The translations under genes and the position numbers were made by a program. From Hyphochytrium catenoides (Eukaryota > Sar > Hyphochytriomycetes > Hyphochytriales > Hyphochytriaceae), in the NCBI GenBank assembly GCA_900088475.1, contig FLMG01002364.1:7555-27561 (forward strand): DNA of 20,007 nucleotides, given 5' to 3'. A model generated the notes under the pieces. The model did not search any database and was not told where the DNA came from. It saw nothing but the letters and a program-made list of their open reading frames with translations. The first letter of the stretch is position 1; each line of letters opens with the position of its first letter. This document shows positions 19,594-20,007 of this stretch, one piece after another.

Positions 19594-20007
19594 TCGTATA
19601 TGAGAAGAATAGCACCTATCCTTTTCGTATTATAGCTCTCCTTGAACACCTGTAGGGTGAATAAAGTAATGCCAGATAAATTATAAGGACCTTTACATAG
19701 CCTATATAAGAGACTGATCCAGATATTGTCGTATAGATTTGGTTTTGTTCCAGCCTTGAGACTGAGAAGGAGCCCTAAAGAAAGCAGGCAGACAATCCGA
19801 ACAGAGCCCAAAGAAAGGCATAAAAAGCAGAAGAGCGCAAGCAGGACCGAGACATTGACGAGTGCACAGGCAGATGCGAAGAAAGGGAGAAGACAAGAAG
19901 AGGTAGAGGGGACAGGGAAAGGGTGGAGAGAGGAAAAGATATCGGCTGTGGCGAGAGCAAGCAAGAGATCCATTGAACTCAGGACAAGGTTTCATTTCTA
20001 CTTCTCA
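19594..20007. other. Unassigned right end
   Basis: After the AATAAA at 19660 the sequence becomes purine-rich on the plus strand (19760-19960). Open frames on the minus strand (19590-19973 and 19702-19995) are rich in leucine, serine and cysteine, as expected from the complement of a GA-rich tract. I see no splice-consistent coding exon. The beginning of another gene cannot be excluded because the window ends here. Confidence 0.4.
19660..19665 (+). promoter_or_regulatory. Candidate polyadenylation signal AATAAA
   Basis: The hexamer AATAAA lies 66 bases after the stop of the small plus-strand gene ending at 19593, a normal distance. It is one of only two clear copies I found downstream of a predicted stop in this window. 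Confidence 0.45.

Noticed and set aside
19590-19973. Minus-strand open frames rich in leucine, serine and cysteine
   Set aside because: Expected from the complement of the purine-rich tract; no splice or domain support.
1-20007. Mobile element, tRNA, rRNA, CRISPR array or organellar origin
   Set aside because: I saw no terminal repeats, transposase or polymerase motifs, cloverleaf genes or regular spacer arrays. Genes are spliced and nuclear in type.

Overview
This is nuclear DNA of a eukaryote. Every gene I can resolve is cut by short GT-AG introns of about 50 to 330 bases. I rebuilt seven gene models by joining exons wherever donor, acceptor and codon phase agreed. Exons use the standard code, base composition is balanced, and introns are very dense: a 130-residue protein is split over seven coding exons. 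This fits an intron-rich unicellular eukaryote or alga, but the sequence does not settle the lineage.

Layout, left to right. (1) Bases 16-196, plus strand: probable last exon of an unidentified gene, with an AATAAA at 356. (2) 547-7277, minus strand: a 16-exon gene for a polybromo-like protein of about 1373 residues with six bromodomains and a charged helical tail. (3) 7278-8026: a shared upstream region holding CCAAT-type boxes and a perfect stem. (4) 8027-12580, plus strand: a 13-exon gene of about 928 residues combining an AT-hook, a PWWP domain, a TFIIS N-terminal (LW) domain and a TFIIS central domain, without the TFIIS zinc ribbon. (5) 12703-14995, minus strand: a SAM-dependent methyltransferase resembling the Bmt6 / Methyltransf_34 family, convergent with gene 4. 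(6) 15634-16924, plus strand: PDCD5, with a TATA box 56 bases before its ATG. (7) 17238-19227, minus strand: an arginine/serine-rich protein ending in one FF domain. (8) 19249-19593, plus strand: a small two-exon gene of unknown function, head to head with gene 7 and followed by AATAAA. The last 400 bases hold nothing I can assign.

Two neighbouring genes, transcribed divergently from one 749-base spacer, both look like chromatin-linked transcription factors: an acetyl-lysine reader and a probable histone-methylation reader fused to elongation-factor domains. The FF/RS protein would fit coupling of transcription to splicing. The rest are housekeeping-like. I see no mobile element, CRISPR array, tRNA or rRNA. 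The features most worth following are the six-bromodomain protein without BAH or HMG domains, its third bromodomain lacking the usual asparagine, and the PWWP-TFIIS fusion.
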